A stretch of DNA of 53,470 bases from Bacteroidaceae bacterium. Lineage in GTDB: Bacteria; Bacteroidota; Bacteroidia; Bacteroidales; Bacteroidaceae. Position 1 is the first letter of the stretch, and each line of letters opens with the position of its first letter. A model generated the notes under the pieces. That model ran no database searches. It saw only the letters and a list, made by a program, of their open reading frames with translations, and was not told the origin of the DNA. Location: the NCBI GenBank assembly GCA_902362375.1, contig CABIVS010000006.1, forward strand, positions 409,108 to 462,577, in the 5' to 3' direction. Positions 33,730 through 42,440 of the stretch are shown piece after piece. The position numbers and the translations under genes are program-made.

Positions 33730-35670
33730 ATGATAAAGATAACATTTCCCGATGGCTCCGTTCGTGAGTATAACGAAGGAGTGAACGGTTTACAGATTGC
33801 TGAAAGTATCAGCTCGCGTCTGGCACAGGAAGTGCTGGCATGTGGCGTGAACGGCGAGACTTATGATTTAGGACGTCCTATTAATGAAGATGCTAATTTT
33901 GTTCTTTATAAATGGGATGATGAAGAAGGTAAGCATGCATTCTGGCATACAAGTGCACACTTGTTGGCGGAAGCTTTGCAGGAACTTTATCCGGGTATCC
34001 AGTTTGGTATCGGACCGGCTATTGAAAACGGATTCTACTATGATGTGGATCCGGGTGAGGCGGTAATAAAAGAAAGCGACCTTCCTGCCATTGAAGCTAA
34101 AATGTTGGAACTGGCTGCAAAGAAAGAAGACGTAGTCAGAAAAAGCATCGCAAAAACGGATGCTTTGAAAATGTTTGGTGATCGTGGCGAAACATATAAA
34201 TGTGAATTGATTTCCGAACTGGAAGACGGACACATTACGACTTATACACAGGGGGCGTTTACTGACCTTTGCCGTGGTCCTCACTTGATGACGACTGCTC
34301 CGATCAAGGCTATTAAATTAACTTCTGTGGCTGGTGCTTACTGGCGTGGTCATGAAGACCGTAAGATGTTGACACGTATTTATGGTATCACGTTCCCGAA
34401 GAAGAAAATGCTGGATGAGTATCTGGTGTTGTTGGAAGAGGCGAAGAAACGTGACCATCGTAAGATCGGTAAGGAGATGCAGTTGTTTATGTTCTCCGAA
34501 ACTGTAGGTAAGGGGCTTCCTATGTGGTTGCCGAAGGGTACTGCATTGCGTTTGCGTCTGCAGGAGTTCTTGCGTCGTATCCAGACACGTTACGATTATC
34601 AGGAGGTGATTACTCCGCCAATCGGTAATAAGTTGCTGTATGTGACTTCGGGCCACTATGCAAAATATGGCAAGGATGCCTTCCAACCTATCCATACTCC
34701 GGAAGAGGGGGAAGAGTATTTCTTGAAACCAATGAACTGTCCTCACCACTGTGAGATTTACAAGAACTTCCCACGTTCTTATAAAGACCTTCCGTTGCGT
34801 ATAGCTGAATTTGGTACGGTTTGTCGTTATGAACAAAGTGGAGAGTTACATGGTTTAACTCGTGTTCGTAGCTTTACGCAGGATGATGCGCATATCTTCT
34901 GTCGTCCGGAACAGGTGAAAGATGAGTTCCTTCGTGTGATGGATATTATCTCTATTGTGTTCCGTTCTATGGATTTCCAGAATTTTGAAGCACAGATATC
35001 TTTGCGTGATAAGGTGAACCGTGAAAAGTATATTGGTAGCGATGATAACTGGGAAAAAGCGGAACAGGCTATTATCGAGGCTTGTGCGGAGAAGGGCTTG
35101 CCTGCTAAGATTGAGTATGGAGAAGCTGCTTTTTATGGTCCTAAGCTCGACTTTATGGTGAAAGACGCTATTGGTCGTCGTTGGCAGCTGGGTACAATTC
35201 AGGTTGACTACAACTTGCCGGAACGCTTTGAACTTGAGTATATGGGCTCTGATAATCAGAAGCACCGTCCGGTGATGATTCACCGCGCTCCGTTCGGATC
35301 AATGGAACGTTTTGTTGCCGTATTGATTGAGCACACTGCCGGTAGATTCCCATTGTGGCTGACACCGGAACAGGTAGTTATTCTGCCGATCAGTGAGAAG
35401 TTCAATGAATATGCAGAGCAGGTGAAGAGGTATCTGAAAATACACGAAATCCGTGCGATTGTAGATGATCGTAACGAGAAGATCGGTCGTAAGATTCGTG
35501 ATAATGAAATGAAACGCATTCCTTATATGCTGATTGTCGGTGAAAAAGAAGCTGAAAATGGTGAAGTTTCTGTTCGTAGACAAGGCGAAGGTGACAAAGG
35601 AACCATGAAATTTGAAGAATTTGCTAAAATTTTGAACGAAGAAGTTCAGAATATGATAAATAAATGGTAA
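33730..35670 (+). CDS. thrS: Threonyl-tRNA synthetase
   Basis: A 646-residue class II synthetase of full bacterial length. TGS domain at about 1-62 ([11 protein letters not shown]), editing domain with [11 protein letters not shown] and its second part CRGPHLMTT, catalytic core with [36 protein letters not shown] and [14 protein letters not shown], and a C-terminal anticodon-binding domain (about 545-646). It heads a translation cluster with infC, rpmI and rplT as in many bacteria. Confidence 0.98.
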   Translation: MIKITFPDGSVREYNEGVNGLQIAESISSRLAQEVLACGVNGETYDLGRPINEDANFVLYKWDDEEGKHAFWHTSAHLLAEALQELYPGIQFGIGPAIENGFYYDVDPGEAVIKESDLPAIEAKMLELAAKKEDVVRKSIAKTDALKMFGDRGETYKCELISELEDGHITTYTQGAFTDLCRGPHLMTTAPIKAIKLTSVAGAYWRGHEDRKMLTRIYGITFPKKKMLDEYLVLLEEAKKRDHRKIGKEMQLFMFSETVGKGLPMWLPKGTALRLRLQEFLRRIQTRYDYQEVITPPIGNKLLYVTSGHYAKYGKDAFQPIHTPEEGEEYFLKPMNCPHHCEIYKNFPRSYKDLPLRIAEFGTVCRYEQSGELHGLTRVRSFTQDDAHIFCRPEQVKDEFLRVMDIISIVFRSMDFQNFEAQISLRDKVNREKYIGSDDNWEKAEQAIIEACAEKGLPAKIEYGEAAFYGPKLDFMVKDAIGRRWQLGTIQVDYNLPERFELEYMGSDNQKHRPVMIHRAPFGSMERFVAVLIEHTAGRFPLWLTPEQVVILPISEKFNEYAEQVKRYLKIHEIRAIVDDRNEKIGRKIRDNEMKRIPYMLIVGEKEAENGEVSVRRQGEGDKGTMKFEEFAKILNEEVQNMINKW

Positions 35671-35742
35671 CTTTGCAGCCGTTTCAGAATAAAATATTTA
35701 GTATAACAATAAAAAGATCAAACCAGGAAGTAAACGTTTTTA

Positions 35743-36354
35743 ATGAAGAATGACACTCTAAAAGGGCAATACAGAATCAATGAACAGATTCGTGCCAAGG
35801 AAGTTCGCATAGTAAGCGATGATATTGAACCGAAAGTATATCCAATCTTTCAGGCTCTGAAAATGGCTGAAGAAAAAGAATTGGATTTAGTGGAAATTTC
35901 TCCTAATGCTCAACCCCCTGTTTGTCGTATTATTGATTATTCTAAATTTCTTTATCAATTAAAGAAACGTCAGAAGGAACAGAAAGCGAAGCAGGTGAAG
36001 GTTAATGTGAAGGAGATTCGTTTTGGGCCCCAGACAGATGACCATGATTACAACTTTAAGTTGAAGCATGCTAAAGGATTCTTGGAAGACGGTGATAAGG
36101 TGAAGGCTTATGTATTCTTTAAAGGTCGTTCTATCCTTTTTAAGGAACAAGGTGAAGTATTGTTGCTTCGTTTTGCGAATGATTTGGAAGACTATGCTAA
36201 AGTAGATCAGATGCCGATACTGGAAGGTAAGCGTATGACTATACAGCTTTCTCCGAAGAAGAAAGAAGCTCCTAAAAAGCCTGCAACAGCCGGAGCACCG
36301 AAACCTGCTGCTCCTGCACAAAAAGCAGAGAAGCCGGAAACGAGCGAAGAATAA
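35743..36354 (+). CDS. infC: Translation initiation factor IF-3
   Basis: A 203-residue IF-3. N-domain with [18 protein letters not shown], lysine-rich linker, C-domain with [19 protein letters not shown]. The core ends near residue 172 and is followed by a Pro/Ala/Lys-rich tail of about 30 residues absent from E. coli IF-3. It starts with ATG rather than the rare ATT used for autoregulation in E. coli. The reader should note the RNA hairpins downstream, between infC, rpmI and rplT. Confidence 0.97.
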   Translation: MKNDTLKGQYRINEQIRAKEVRIVSDDIEPKVYPIFQALKMAEEKELDLVEISPNAQPPVCRIIDYSKFLYQLKKRQKEQKAKQVKVNVKEIRFGPQTDDHDYNFKLKHAKGFLEDGDKVKAYVFFKGRSILFKEQGEVLLLRFANDLEDYAKVDQMPILEGKRMTIQLSPKKKEAPKKPATAGAPKPAAPAQKAEKPETSEE

Positions 36355-36365
36355 GAAAAGGATGC

Positions 36366-36390
36366 GCAACGCGCAGGTATAGTGCGTTGC
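36366..36390 (+). promoter_or_regulatory. Hairpin between infC and rpmI
   Basis: GCAACGC (36366-36372) pairs perfectly with GCGTTGC (36384-36390), loop of 11 bases, no T tract. Located 34 bases before the rpmI ATG, a position suited to control of translation or mRNA processing. Confidence 0.55.
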
Positions 36391-36423
36391 CATTATATAT
36401 TTAATAATTTAAAAACAAGTAAG

Positions 36424-36621
36424 ATGCCAAAGATGAAGACTAACTCCGGTTCTAAAAAAAGGTTTACCCTTACCGGAACAGGTAAAATCAAAAGAAAGCA
36501 CGCTTTTCACAGTCACATTTTGACTAAGAAATCCAAGAAGAGAAAAAGAAATCTGTGCTACTCTACAACTGTTGATACAACAAATGTAAGCCAGGTTAAG
36601 GAACTCTTAGCAATGAAGTAA
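36424..36621 (+). CDS. rpmI: 50S ribosomal protein L35
   Basis: A 65-residue very basic protein: [38 protein letters not shown], both standard L35 blocks. The ATG at 36424 is chosen over an in-frame upstream start that would add 14 non-conserved residues and cross the preceding hairpin. Confidence 0.97.
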   Translation: MPKMKTNSGSKKRFTLTGTGKIKRKHAFHSHILTKKSKKRKRNLCYSTTVDTTNVSQVKELLAMK

Positions 36622-36661
36622 TCAAAAGCGTAAAAGTATTATTAAAGTATTAACCGAATGC

Positions 36662-36700
36662 ATTAGCCTGAAGTTCGCTGCGTGAAGTAGCGGCGCTAAC
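36662..36700 (+). promoter_or_regulatory. Hairpin between rpmI and rplT
   Basis: An outer TTAGC / GCTAA helix and an inner GCTGC / GCGGC helix (one G-U) form a two-part stem-loop about 20 bases before rplT. No T tract. A candidate autoregulatory site for L20, by analogy with other phyla; this is inference. Confidence 0.5.
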
Positions 36701-36719
36701 ATTCAAAAAAAGTAAAACT

Positions 36720-37070
36720 ATGCCAAGATCAGTAAATCATGTTGCTTCAAAAGCAAGAAGAAAGAAAATTTTGAAATTGACCAGAGGTTACTTTGGTGCA
36801 AGAAAGAATGTATGGACCGTAGCTAAAAACACTTGGGAAAAGGGTTTGACTTACGCGTTCCGTGACCGTAGAAATAAGAAAAGAAACTTCCGCGCTCTTT
36901 GGATACAACGTATCAACGCTGCTGCACGTCTTGAAGGAATGTCTTATTCTAAATTGATGGGCGGTCTGCACAAAGCCGGTATTGAAATAAACCGTAAGGT
37001 TTTGGCTGATTTAGCTATGAATCACCCGGAAGCTTTCAAAGCTGTAGTTGCTAAGGCTAAAGCTGCTTAA
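36720..37070 (+). CDS. rplT: 50S ribosomal protein L20
   Basis: A 116-residue L20: [60 protein letters not shown] are the conserved blocks. Last gene of the thrS-infC-rpmI-rplT cluster; L20 is the usual autoregulator of such operons. Followed by a strong terminator. Confidence 0.98.
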   Translation: MPRSVNHVASKARRKKILKLTRGYFGARKNVWTVAKNTWEKGLTYAFRDRRNKKRNFRALWIQRINAAARLEGMSYSKLMGGLHKAGIEINRKVLADLAMNHPEAFKAVVAKAKAA

Positions 37071-37093
37071 GCATCAATAGTTTACGAGTTACA

Positions 37094-37134
37094 AAGTGTC
37101 AGTTACTAAGCCAGTAACTGACACTTTTCTTTTG
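37094..37134 (+). terminator. Strong terminator after rplT
   Basis: A perfect 14-pair stem (37094-37107 with 37113-37126) and five-base loop, followed by TTCTTTTG. Confidence 0.92.
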
Positions 37135-37192
37135 TTAGGCGGATAAAAGGGAGTGAAAAAAATGTTAGTAGGTAAACAAATTCCTTTTTTTT

Positions 37193-37224
37193 CTTGTTAG
37201 TCTCATAGATTCTTATTACATTTG
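37193..37224 (+). promoter_or_regulatory. Promoter of the structured RNA
   Basis: CTTG at 37193-37196 and a perfect -7 TACATTTG at 37217-37224 are 20 bases apart, placing transcription start at about 37229. Confidence 0.75.
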
Positions 37225-37228
37225 TGAT

Positions 37229-37416
37229 ACAAAAATATTAGCCGTATCGACTGGATCGGGAAACTCTTCAAATTAATCTGATGCACCGAGAAAGCTTCGT
37301 TCTTCAATGGCGGGCCACATCCTTCGGGACAGCTTTAAGCCGGTGGATTACAAAGAGGGCGAGCGCTCAAATCTTGTTCTATCAGAGTTTCATCACATCG
37401 TCGATGCGGCTTTTTT
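37229..37416 (+). ncRNA. ssrS: Structured RNA, probable 6S-like (Bacteroidales-1) RNA
   Basis: About 188 bases with no open frame but with its own promoter and terminator. The 5' segment GCCGTATCGAC (37241-37251) pairs with the 3' segment GTCGATGCGGC (37400-37410, one G-U), and six T residues follow, so the ends close into one long helix as in 6S RNA. Base composition is clearly more GC-rich than the flanks. From memory, the Bacteroidales-1 motif, regarded as the 6S RNA of this order, is found near the L20 gene, which matches. Role: sequestering RNA polymerase. Ends are estimated to within a few bases. Confidence 0.75.
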
Positions 37417-37428
37417 ATATACTTTTCT

Positions 37429-38205
37429 ATGATATTTTATTTCTCCGGTACAGGTAATTCTAAGTGGATTGCAAATCAGCTTTCCAAAGAGCAAAAAGAA
37501 GAGCTGGTTTTTATTCCCGATGCGCTAAAGAATGGAGCATTGGAGTTTAGTTTGCAGGCAGATGAAAAGATCGGCTTTATATTTCCTATCTATTCGTGGG
37601 GACCTCCTGAAATTGTATTGAACTTTGTTCGACAACTTTCTTTAAAGGGATATAAAGGACAATATTTGTTTTTTGTTTGTTCCTGTGGTGATGATACCGG
37701 GCTTACCCAGCAAGTGCTGGCGAAGGCATTGAAGAATAAAGGTTGGGAATGTCACGCTGGTTTTTCGGTGACTATGCCTAATAATTATGTCTTGCTTCCC
37801 GGTTTTGACGTGGATAATAAAGAGTTGGAAGAGAAAAAACTAGCGGATGCTGTTTCGACTGTCAGTAAAATAAATGCTTTGATAAGTAAGAGGGAAGAGA
37901 TGTTTCTCTGTCATGAAGGGAGTATGCCTTTTATCAAGACGAGGATTATAAATCCGTTGTTTAATCGTTTTCAGATGTCTCCCAAGCATTTTTATGCTAC
38001 CGATGCTTGTATTGGGTGCAAGCGTTGTGAGAAGATTTGTCCGGTGGAGAATGTTAAAGTTGTGGACGGAAGGCCTGTTTGGGGAATGGATTGCACCTCA
38101 TGCCTGGCATGTTATCATGTTTGTCCGCAGCATGCGGTGCAATATGGAAAAAGGACGAAAGATAAGGGGCAGTATTTCAACCCCAATCAATCTACTCGTC
38201 TTTGA
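37429..38205 (+). CDS. EFR1 family flavodoxin/ferredoxin protein
   Basis: A 258-residue protein starting [17 protein letters not shown], the flavodoxin-like FMN phosphate loop. The C-terminus has two 4Fe-4S clusters: [16 protein letters not shown] and [16 protein letters not shown]. This fusion defines EFR1 (eukaryote-like flavodoxin-ferredoxin) proteins, which should shuttle electrons in anaerobes. Start is only 12 bases after the T tract of the upstream RNA gene, leaving no room for a separate promoter. Convergent with xpt; the 3' ends overlap by 14 bases. Confidence 0.92.
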   Translation: MIFYFSGTGNSKWIANQLSKEQKEELVFIPDALKNGALEFSLQADEKIGFIFPIYSWGPPEIVLNFVRQLSLKGYKGQYLFFVCSCGDDTGLTQQVLAKALKNKGWECHAGFSVTMPNNYVLLPGFDVDNKELEEKKLADAVSTVSKINALISKREEMFLCHEGSMPFIKTRIINPLFNRFQMSPKHFYATDACIGCKRCEKICPVENVKVVDGRPVWGMDCTSCLACYHVCPQHAVQYGKRTKDKGQYFNPNQSTRL

Positions 38206-38764
38206 TTTTAATACAGCAGTTGGATAAGTCTTCAATGATGGCCAGACTTTCTACTCTGACACCTTGTTCCTCAAGCATTTTGCGGCCATTCTGGAAGGCT
38301 TTTTCAATAATGAAGCCCATTCCTACCAAATTTGCTCCGGATTGCTTGATGAGGTCAATAATGCCCAATGCGGCATTTCCGTATGCGAGAAAGTCATCCA
38401 CGAAAAGAACATTGTCGTTCGGGGTGAGGAAATCTGCACTGATAACGACTTCATAATCACGGTCTTTGGTGAATGAGTGCACGGTGGTGCTTAGTGCATT
38501 CTGGATGGTTTTAGGAGACTTTTTCTTTGCAAATACAACTGGTAAATCCATCAGGTAGCCTGTCATGATAGCAGGGGCGATGCCGCTGGCTTCGATCGTC
38601 ATAATCTTATTTACGTTTGTGGCTGCAAAACGACGGACAAACTCAACTCCGATTGATTTCATCAGGACAGGGTCCATTTGATGATTAATAAAACCGTCTA
38701 CTTTCAGGATACCTCCTTCGTAGCACTTTCCGTCTTGCAGAATTCTTTTTTTAAGTAATTGCAT
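38192..38764 (-). CDS. xpt: Xanthine phosphoribosyltransferase
   Basis: A 190-residue purine salvage enzyme converting xanthine and PRPP to [26 protein letters not shown] and the PRPP-binding [16 protein letters not shown] are the family blocks. It matches B. subtilis-type Xpt in length. No purine riboswitch is recognisable, but a long inverted repeat lies in the leader. Convergent with EFR1; downstream of paaK on the same strand. Confidence 0.95.
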   Translation of the reverse strand: MQLLKKRILQDGKCYEGGILKVDGFINHQMDPVLMKSIGVEFVRRFAATNVNKIMTIEASGIAPAIMTGYLMDLPVVFAKKKSPKTIQNALSTTVHSFTKDRDYEVVISADFLTPNDNVLFVDDFLAYGNAALGIIDLIKQSGANLVGMGFIIEKAFQNGRKMLEEQGVRVESLAIIEDLSNCCIKIKDE

Positions 38765-38786
38765 GCTGTATGATATTAATTAAATA

Positions 38787-38839
38787 ATGTGCTAATATTC
38801 CATTCCGCATGGTGAACAGCGGTTGGTATATTAGCACAT
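38787..38839 (-). promoter_or_regulatory. Long inverted repeat in the paaK-xpt spacer
   Basis: ATGTGCTAATAT (38787-38798) and ATATTAGCACAT (38828-38839) are perfect complements. Inside the loop CCGC (38805-38808) pairs with GCGG (38819-38822). On the minus strand it lies about 22 bases before the xpt start and 14 bases after the paaK stop. With no clear T tract on either strand it may be an operator, an RNA leader element or a processing site. Confidence 0.6.
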
Positions 38840-38853
38840 GGAATTTTGAATCG

Positions 38854-40161
38854 TTACTTGTTGTCTCTTAAGTCTTTCACTCGGACGGCTTTTCCTTCGC
38901 TTTGTGGGAGAGAGCCTTTTTTTACCAGTTTAACTTTGGGAGTCACCAATATTTCATCCTTTAATTGGCGGGTTATATCCTTGCGGATCTTCTCCAGTTC
39001 AATATAATTGTCAGTGGAAAGGTCGCTTAATTCTACTTCGACGATCATCTCGTCTTGGTTGTTGACCGTTTCCAGTGTAATCAGGTAATTGCTGCCTAAT
39101 TCGGGGAATTGTACGAGTATCTTTTCTACCTGCATCGGGAAGATATTTACTCCCTTGATAATGAACATATCATCACTGCGTCCCTTGATACGGTCGATAC
39201 GGATGTGTGTGCGGCCGCAGGGGCATTTCCCCGGAAGAATACGGGTTAAGTCACGGGTGCGATAGCGGATTAACGGCATCATCTCACGGTCGAGGGTTGT
39301 AAGCACTAATTCTCCGATTTCTCCTTCCTGAACGGGTTCTCCTGTTTCAGGATCGATAATTTCTACCAGATAACAGTCTTCCCAGAAGTGCATTCCGTTT
39401 TGTTCCTGACATTCGAAAGCAACACCGGGGCCGTTCATTTCTGTCATACCGAAGCTGTTGTATGCTTTTACGCCCAGCATCTTTTCTATTTTCCGGCGTT
39501 GTTCGTCGGTGTGAGGTTCGGCACCGATAACCAGCGTTTTCAGTGTGGTTCCTTTGGGATCAAGTCCTTCTTCCTGAAAGACTTCGGCAAGGCGGATGGC
39601 ATAGCTGGGAATAGCATGTAAAGCGGTAGTCTTAAAGTCGTTGATGAATTTAATCTGTCGTTTACTGTTTCCTGCTGCAGCGGGAACTGTCAGGCAGCCC
39701 AGACGTTCTGCACCGTATTGGAAACCCAGCCCTCCTGTAAACATACCGTATCCGGAGCTGTTTTGGAAGACGTCGGTCTTGCGTATTCCTACTGCGTACA
39801 GGCAGCGGGCTACCAGGTTGGCCCAGGAGTCGAGATCGTGCTGTGAGTGAACAATAACTGTCGGGTTTCCGGTAGTACCACTGGAAGAGTGAATACGTAC
39901 ACCATCATTGCTCATATCACCTGCTACCAGCCCGAAAGGATAGTGGGCACGCATATCGGCTTTGGTAGTAAAGGGCAATTTGCGGATATCGTCTAATGAT
40001 TGTATGCTATCTGCTGTGATGCCATGTTTGCTGAAAACTTCTTTGTAATATGGGGAGTTCGCAGCTATATTGATTGTTTTCTTGAGCCGTCGAAGTTGTA
40101 ATTCCTGCAACTTCTCCCGGCTCATGGTTTCTAGTTCTTCTTCCCAGTATTGTGTACTCAT
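38854..40161 (-). CDS. paaK: Phenylacetate-CoA ligase
   Basis: A 435-residue ANL-family adenylating enzyme. HSSSGTTGNPTVIVHS is the P-loop (about residues 92-107), NSFGMTEMNGPG the adenine site, YRTRDLTRILPGKCPCG the hinge-region motif, and KGRSDDMFIIKGVNIFP the C-domain start. PaaK joins phenylacetate (or indoleacetate) and CoA; running in reverse it would make ATP from aryl-acetyl-CoA. It follows iorB by 14 bases, so the second direction fits the operon. Confidence 0.93.
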   Translation of the reverse strand: MSTQYWEEELETMSREKLQELQLRRLKKTINIAANSPYYKEVFSKHGITADSIQSLDDIRKLPFTTKADMRAHYPFGLVAGDMSNDGVRIHSSSGTTGNPTVIVHSQHDLDSWANLVARCLYAVGIRKTDVFQNSSGYGMFTGGLGFQYGAERLGCLTVPAAAGNSKRQIKFINDFKTTALHAIPSYAIRLAEVFQEEGLDPKGTTLKTLVIGAEPHTDEQRRKIEKMLGVKAYNSFGMTEMNGPGVAFECQEQNGMHFWEDCYLVEIIDPETGEPVQEGEIGELVLTTLDREMMPLIRYRTRDLTRILPGKCPCGRTHIRIDRIKGRSDDMFIIKGVNIFPMQVEKILVQFPELGSNYLITLETVNNQDEMIVEVELSDLSTDNYIELEKIRKDITRQLKDEILVTPKVKLVKKGSLPQSEGKAVRVKDLRDNK

Positions 40162-40175
40162 GATAATGTCTGTTA

Positions 40176-40757
40176 TTACATTAGCTTTTCTGCAATTTCC
40201 TTGCCGGCGGCCAATGCTTTAAGATTCATTTCTACAATTGCTTCTCCCTTGCGCTGGAAGATTTCCCGGATGCTGTCTTGCACTTTCTCGTAATTGATGC
40301 CGAGGAATGGAATCGTTGCTCCCAATAAGACAATGTTGGCAACACGGGCGGAGCCTACTTCTTTGGCTACTTTGTCTACGTTCAACACAATTTTGTGAGG
40401 CAGCTTATTGATTTCTGCCATTACTTTGTCTGTTTCCGGATAATTGGGGATATTGACAAACGGAGTTTCGTTAGTCACCAACCAACCGTTAGGGCTAAGA
40501 TAGGGGAGGTAGCGCAATCCTTCCATGGGTTCCAATGAAATAATAAGGTCGCATTTACCTGATGGGATCAAGTCTGAAGCAATCGGCTGGTCGCTGATAC
40601 GGAGGTTGGATTGAACATCTCCTCCGCGTTGGCTCATTCCGTGCACTTCTGCTTGTTTCATATATAATCCTTCTTTCAAGGCAGCTTTGCCGATCACTGT
40701 AGCAATAGACAGAATTCCCTGTCCACCGACTCCTGATAATATAATGTCTTTCTTCAT
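40176..40757 (-). CDS. iorB: Indolepyruvate ferredoxin oxidoreductase, beta subunit
   Basis: A 193-residue gamma-domain type subunit: MKKDIILSGVGGQGILSIAT with the GGQG loop, then EVHGMSQRGGDVQSNLRI and LLGATIPFLGI. It pairs with IorA to decarboxylate aryl pyruvates oxidatively with ferredoxin and CoA. Seven bases after iorA, fourteen before paaK. Confidence 0.94.
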   Translation of the reverse strand: MKKDIILSGVGGQGILSIATVIGKAALKEGLYMKQAEVHGMSQRGGDVQSNLRISDQPIASDLIPSGKCDLIISLEPMEGLRYLPYLSPNGWLVTNETPFVNIPNYPETDKVMAEINKLPHKIVLNVDKVAKEVGSARVANIVLLGATIPFLGINYEKVQDSIREIFQRKGEAIVEMNLKALAAGKEIAEKLM

Positions 40758-40764
40758 GGCTTAC

Positions 40765-42357
40765 TTACTTACTTCTTTTTTTGCGTGCTAATGTCTGGAT
40801 ACACTCTCTGCGTGGAATAATGACAGATACACCACGATATTCGATCTCTTCGCGAATGATTTGCTTCATCTCCTCATAGTTTTTCTTCAGCGGAGTAACG
40901 ACACGGATATGAGCCGGATCTACTCCGATACCTGCACAGATCGCTTCGATACGTCCGGTTCCGGCAGAGTCCTGTCCGCCTGTCATGGCGGTAGTTTCAT
41001 TGTCGGAGATGACGATGGTTACACTGGCATTCTCGTTCACACAATCTAATAGTCCGGTCATTCCGGAATGGGTGAATGTGGAGTCTCCGATGACAGCTAC
41101 AGCTGGGAAAAGACCTCCGTCAGCCGCACCTTTTGCCATCGTGATGGAGGCGCCCATGTCTACGCATGAGTTGATTGCATTGAAAGGAGCATTCGCACCT
41201 AGCGTGTAACAGCCGATGTCGCTGAATACTTTATGAGATGGGTATTCTTCTTTCAGAACTTCGGTTAATGTGATATACATATCGCGATGTCCGCAACCTT
41301 CGCAAAGTGCAGGCGGACGCATTTCTACGACAGAAGGAATGCCGAATTCCGATTTATTCTCTTTGCCTACGGCGCGGGCTACAGAGTCCGGATTTAATTC
41401 TCCATCCTGTGACAGAGTGCCGTCCAAGCGTCCTTTTACTTTAACGCCGATGCCCAGATAACCTTTCAATTGTTTTTCTACAAATGGTTGTCCGTCTTCC
41501 AGAACGAGGATTTCGTCACAGGAGTCAATCAATTGATGTAATTGCTTTTTAGGCAATGGGTACTGGCCGATTTTAAGTACCGGATATTCGCAACCTTCAG
41601 GATAGTTTTCCATCAGATAATTGTAACCTATACCGCAAGCGATAATTCCTAACTTCTTGTTAGGACCATCTGTATATTTATTATAAGGTGATTCTTCCGA
41701 GGCTTTGATAAATTCGTCTTGGCGGGCAAGCAATACTTTGTAGCGTTTGCGGGCGTTTCCCGGCAACAAGATGAACTGACGGGGATCTTCGCTGAAAGAG
41801 ATGCCATTCTGTGGTTTTTGTGCTTTGCGTTCTACTCCGGAGCGGGAGTGTGCAAGGCGGGTTACCATACGCATCAAGATAGGTTCGCCCAATTTTTCAG
41901 AGAATTCGAAGCCACTGTATACCATATCATACGCTTCCTGCTGATTGCTGGGTTCGTACATGGGGATCAGTGAGAAATCTCCGTAGAAACGGCTGTCTTG
42001 TTCGTTCTGCGAAGAGTGCATACTGGGGTCGTCTGCTGCTACCACCATCAATCCGCCTTTCACGCCTGTGACGGCAGAGTTGACAAAACAGTCGGCAGCT
42101 ACATTCATACCTACGTGCTTCATACAAACTAATGCCCGTTTACCAACGAATGACATACCCAACGCAGCTTCCATCGCTGTTTTTTCATTGGCGCACCAAC
42201 GGCTGTGTATATTCTGTTCGGTCGTTATTGGGGCCATTTGAATATATTCCGTAATTTCAGTTGAAGGAGTACCAGGATAGGCATAAACACCAGAAAGTCC
42301 GGCATCCAGTGCAGCTTGTGCAATGGCTTCATCGCCAAGTAAGAGTTGCTTGCTCAT
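40765..42357 (-). CDS. iorA: Indolepyruvate ferredoxin oxidoreductase, alpha subunit
   Basis: A 530-residue TPP enzyme. The N-terminal pyrimidine domain starts LLGDEAIAQAALDAGLSGVYAYPGTPS; the PP domain has CEGCGHRDMYI, FSDIGCYTLG and VIGDSTFTHSG with the TPP-binding GDS..N segment. Archaeal IorA is about 600-650 residues and ends with two 4Fe-4S clusters; this protein stops at RECIQTLARKKRSK and has no such Cys clusters. The ferredoxin domain is therefore absent, which may be normal for Bacteroides. First gene of the iorA-iorB-paaK operon. Confidence 0.94.
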   Translation of the reverse strand: MSKQLLLGDEAIAQAALDAGLSGVYAYPGTPSTEITEYIQMAPITTEQNIHSRWCANEKTAMEAALGMSFVGKRALVCMKHVGMNVAADCFVNSAVTGVKGGLMVVAADDPSMHSSQNEQDSRFYGDFSLIPMYEPSNQQEAYDMVYSGFEFSEKLGEPILMRMVTRLAHSRSGVERKAQKPQNGISFSEDPRQFILLPGNARKRYKVLLARQDEFIKASEESPYNKYTDGPNKKLGIIACGIGYNYLMENYPEGCEYPVLKIGQYPLPKKQLHQLIDSCDEILVLEDGQPFVEKQLKGYLGIGVKVKGRLDGTLSQDGELNPDSVARAVGKENKSEFGIPSVVEMRPPALCEGCGHRDMYITLTEVLKEEYPSHKVFSDIGCYTLGANAPFNAINSCVDMGASITMAKGAADGGLFPAVAVIGDSTFTHSGMTGLLDCVNENASVTIVISDNETTAMTGGQDSAGTGRIEAICAGIGVDPAHIRVVTPLKKNYEEMKQIIREEIEYRGVSVIIPRRECIQTLARKKRSK

Positions 42358-42405
42358 ATATATTTCTTTTATTTAGTGTTGATCACAGTTTGTTAATCTA
42401 TCGGG

Positions 42406-42413
42406 CAAAGATA
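42406..42413 (-). promoter_or_regulatory. -7 element of the iorA-iorB-paaK operon
   Basis: Reads TATCTTTG on the minus strand, about 49 bases before the iorA ATG. A minus-strand TTTG at 42436-42439 could be the -33 box, with a slightly long 22-base spacing. Confidence 0.6.
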
Positions 42414-42440
42414 GGCTTTTCCGTTCGTTTTATTACAAAT

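Noticed and set aside
37429..37445. Start of EFR1 further upstream in the RNA gene
   Set aside because: No in-frame ATG that adds conserved residues; [10 protein letters not shown] is the family start.
38765..38853. Purine riboswitch before xpt
   Set aside because: The three-helix core with its conserved loop residues is not recognisable; only an inverted repeat is seen.
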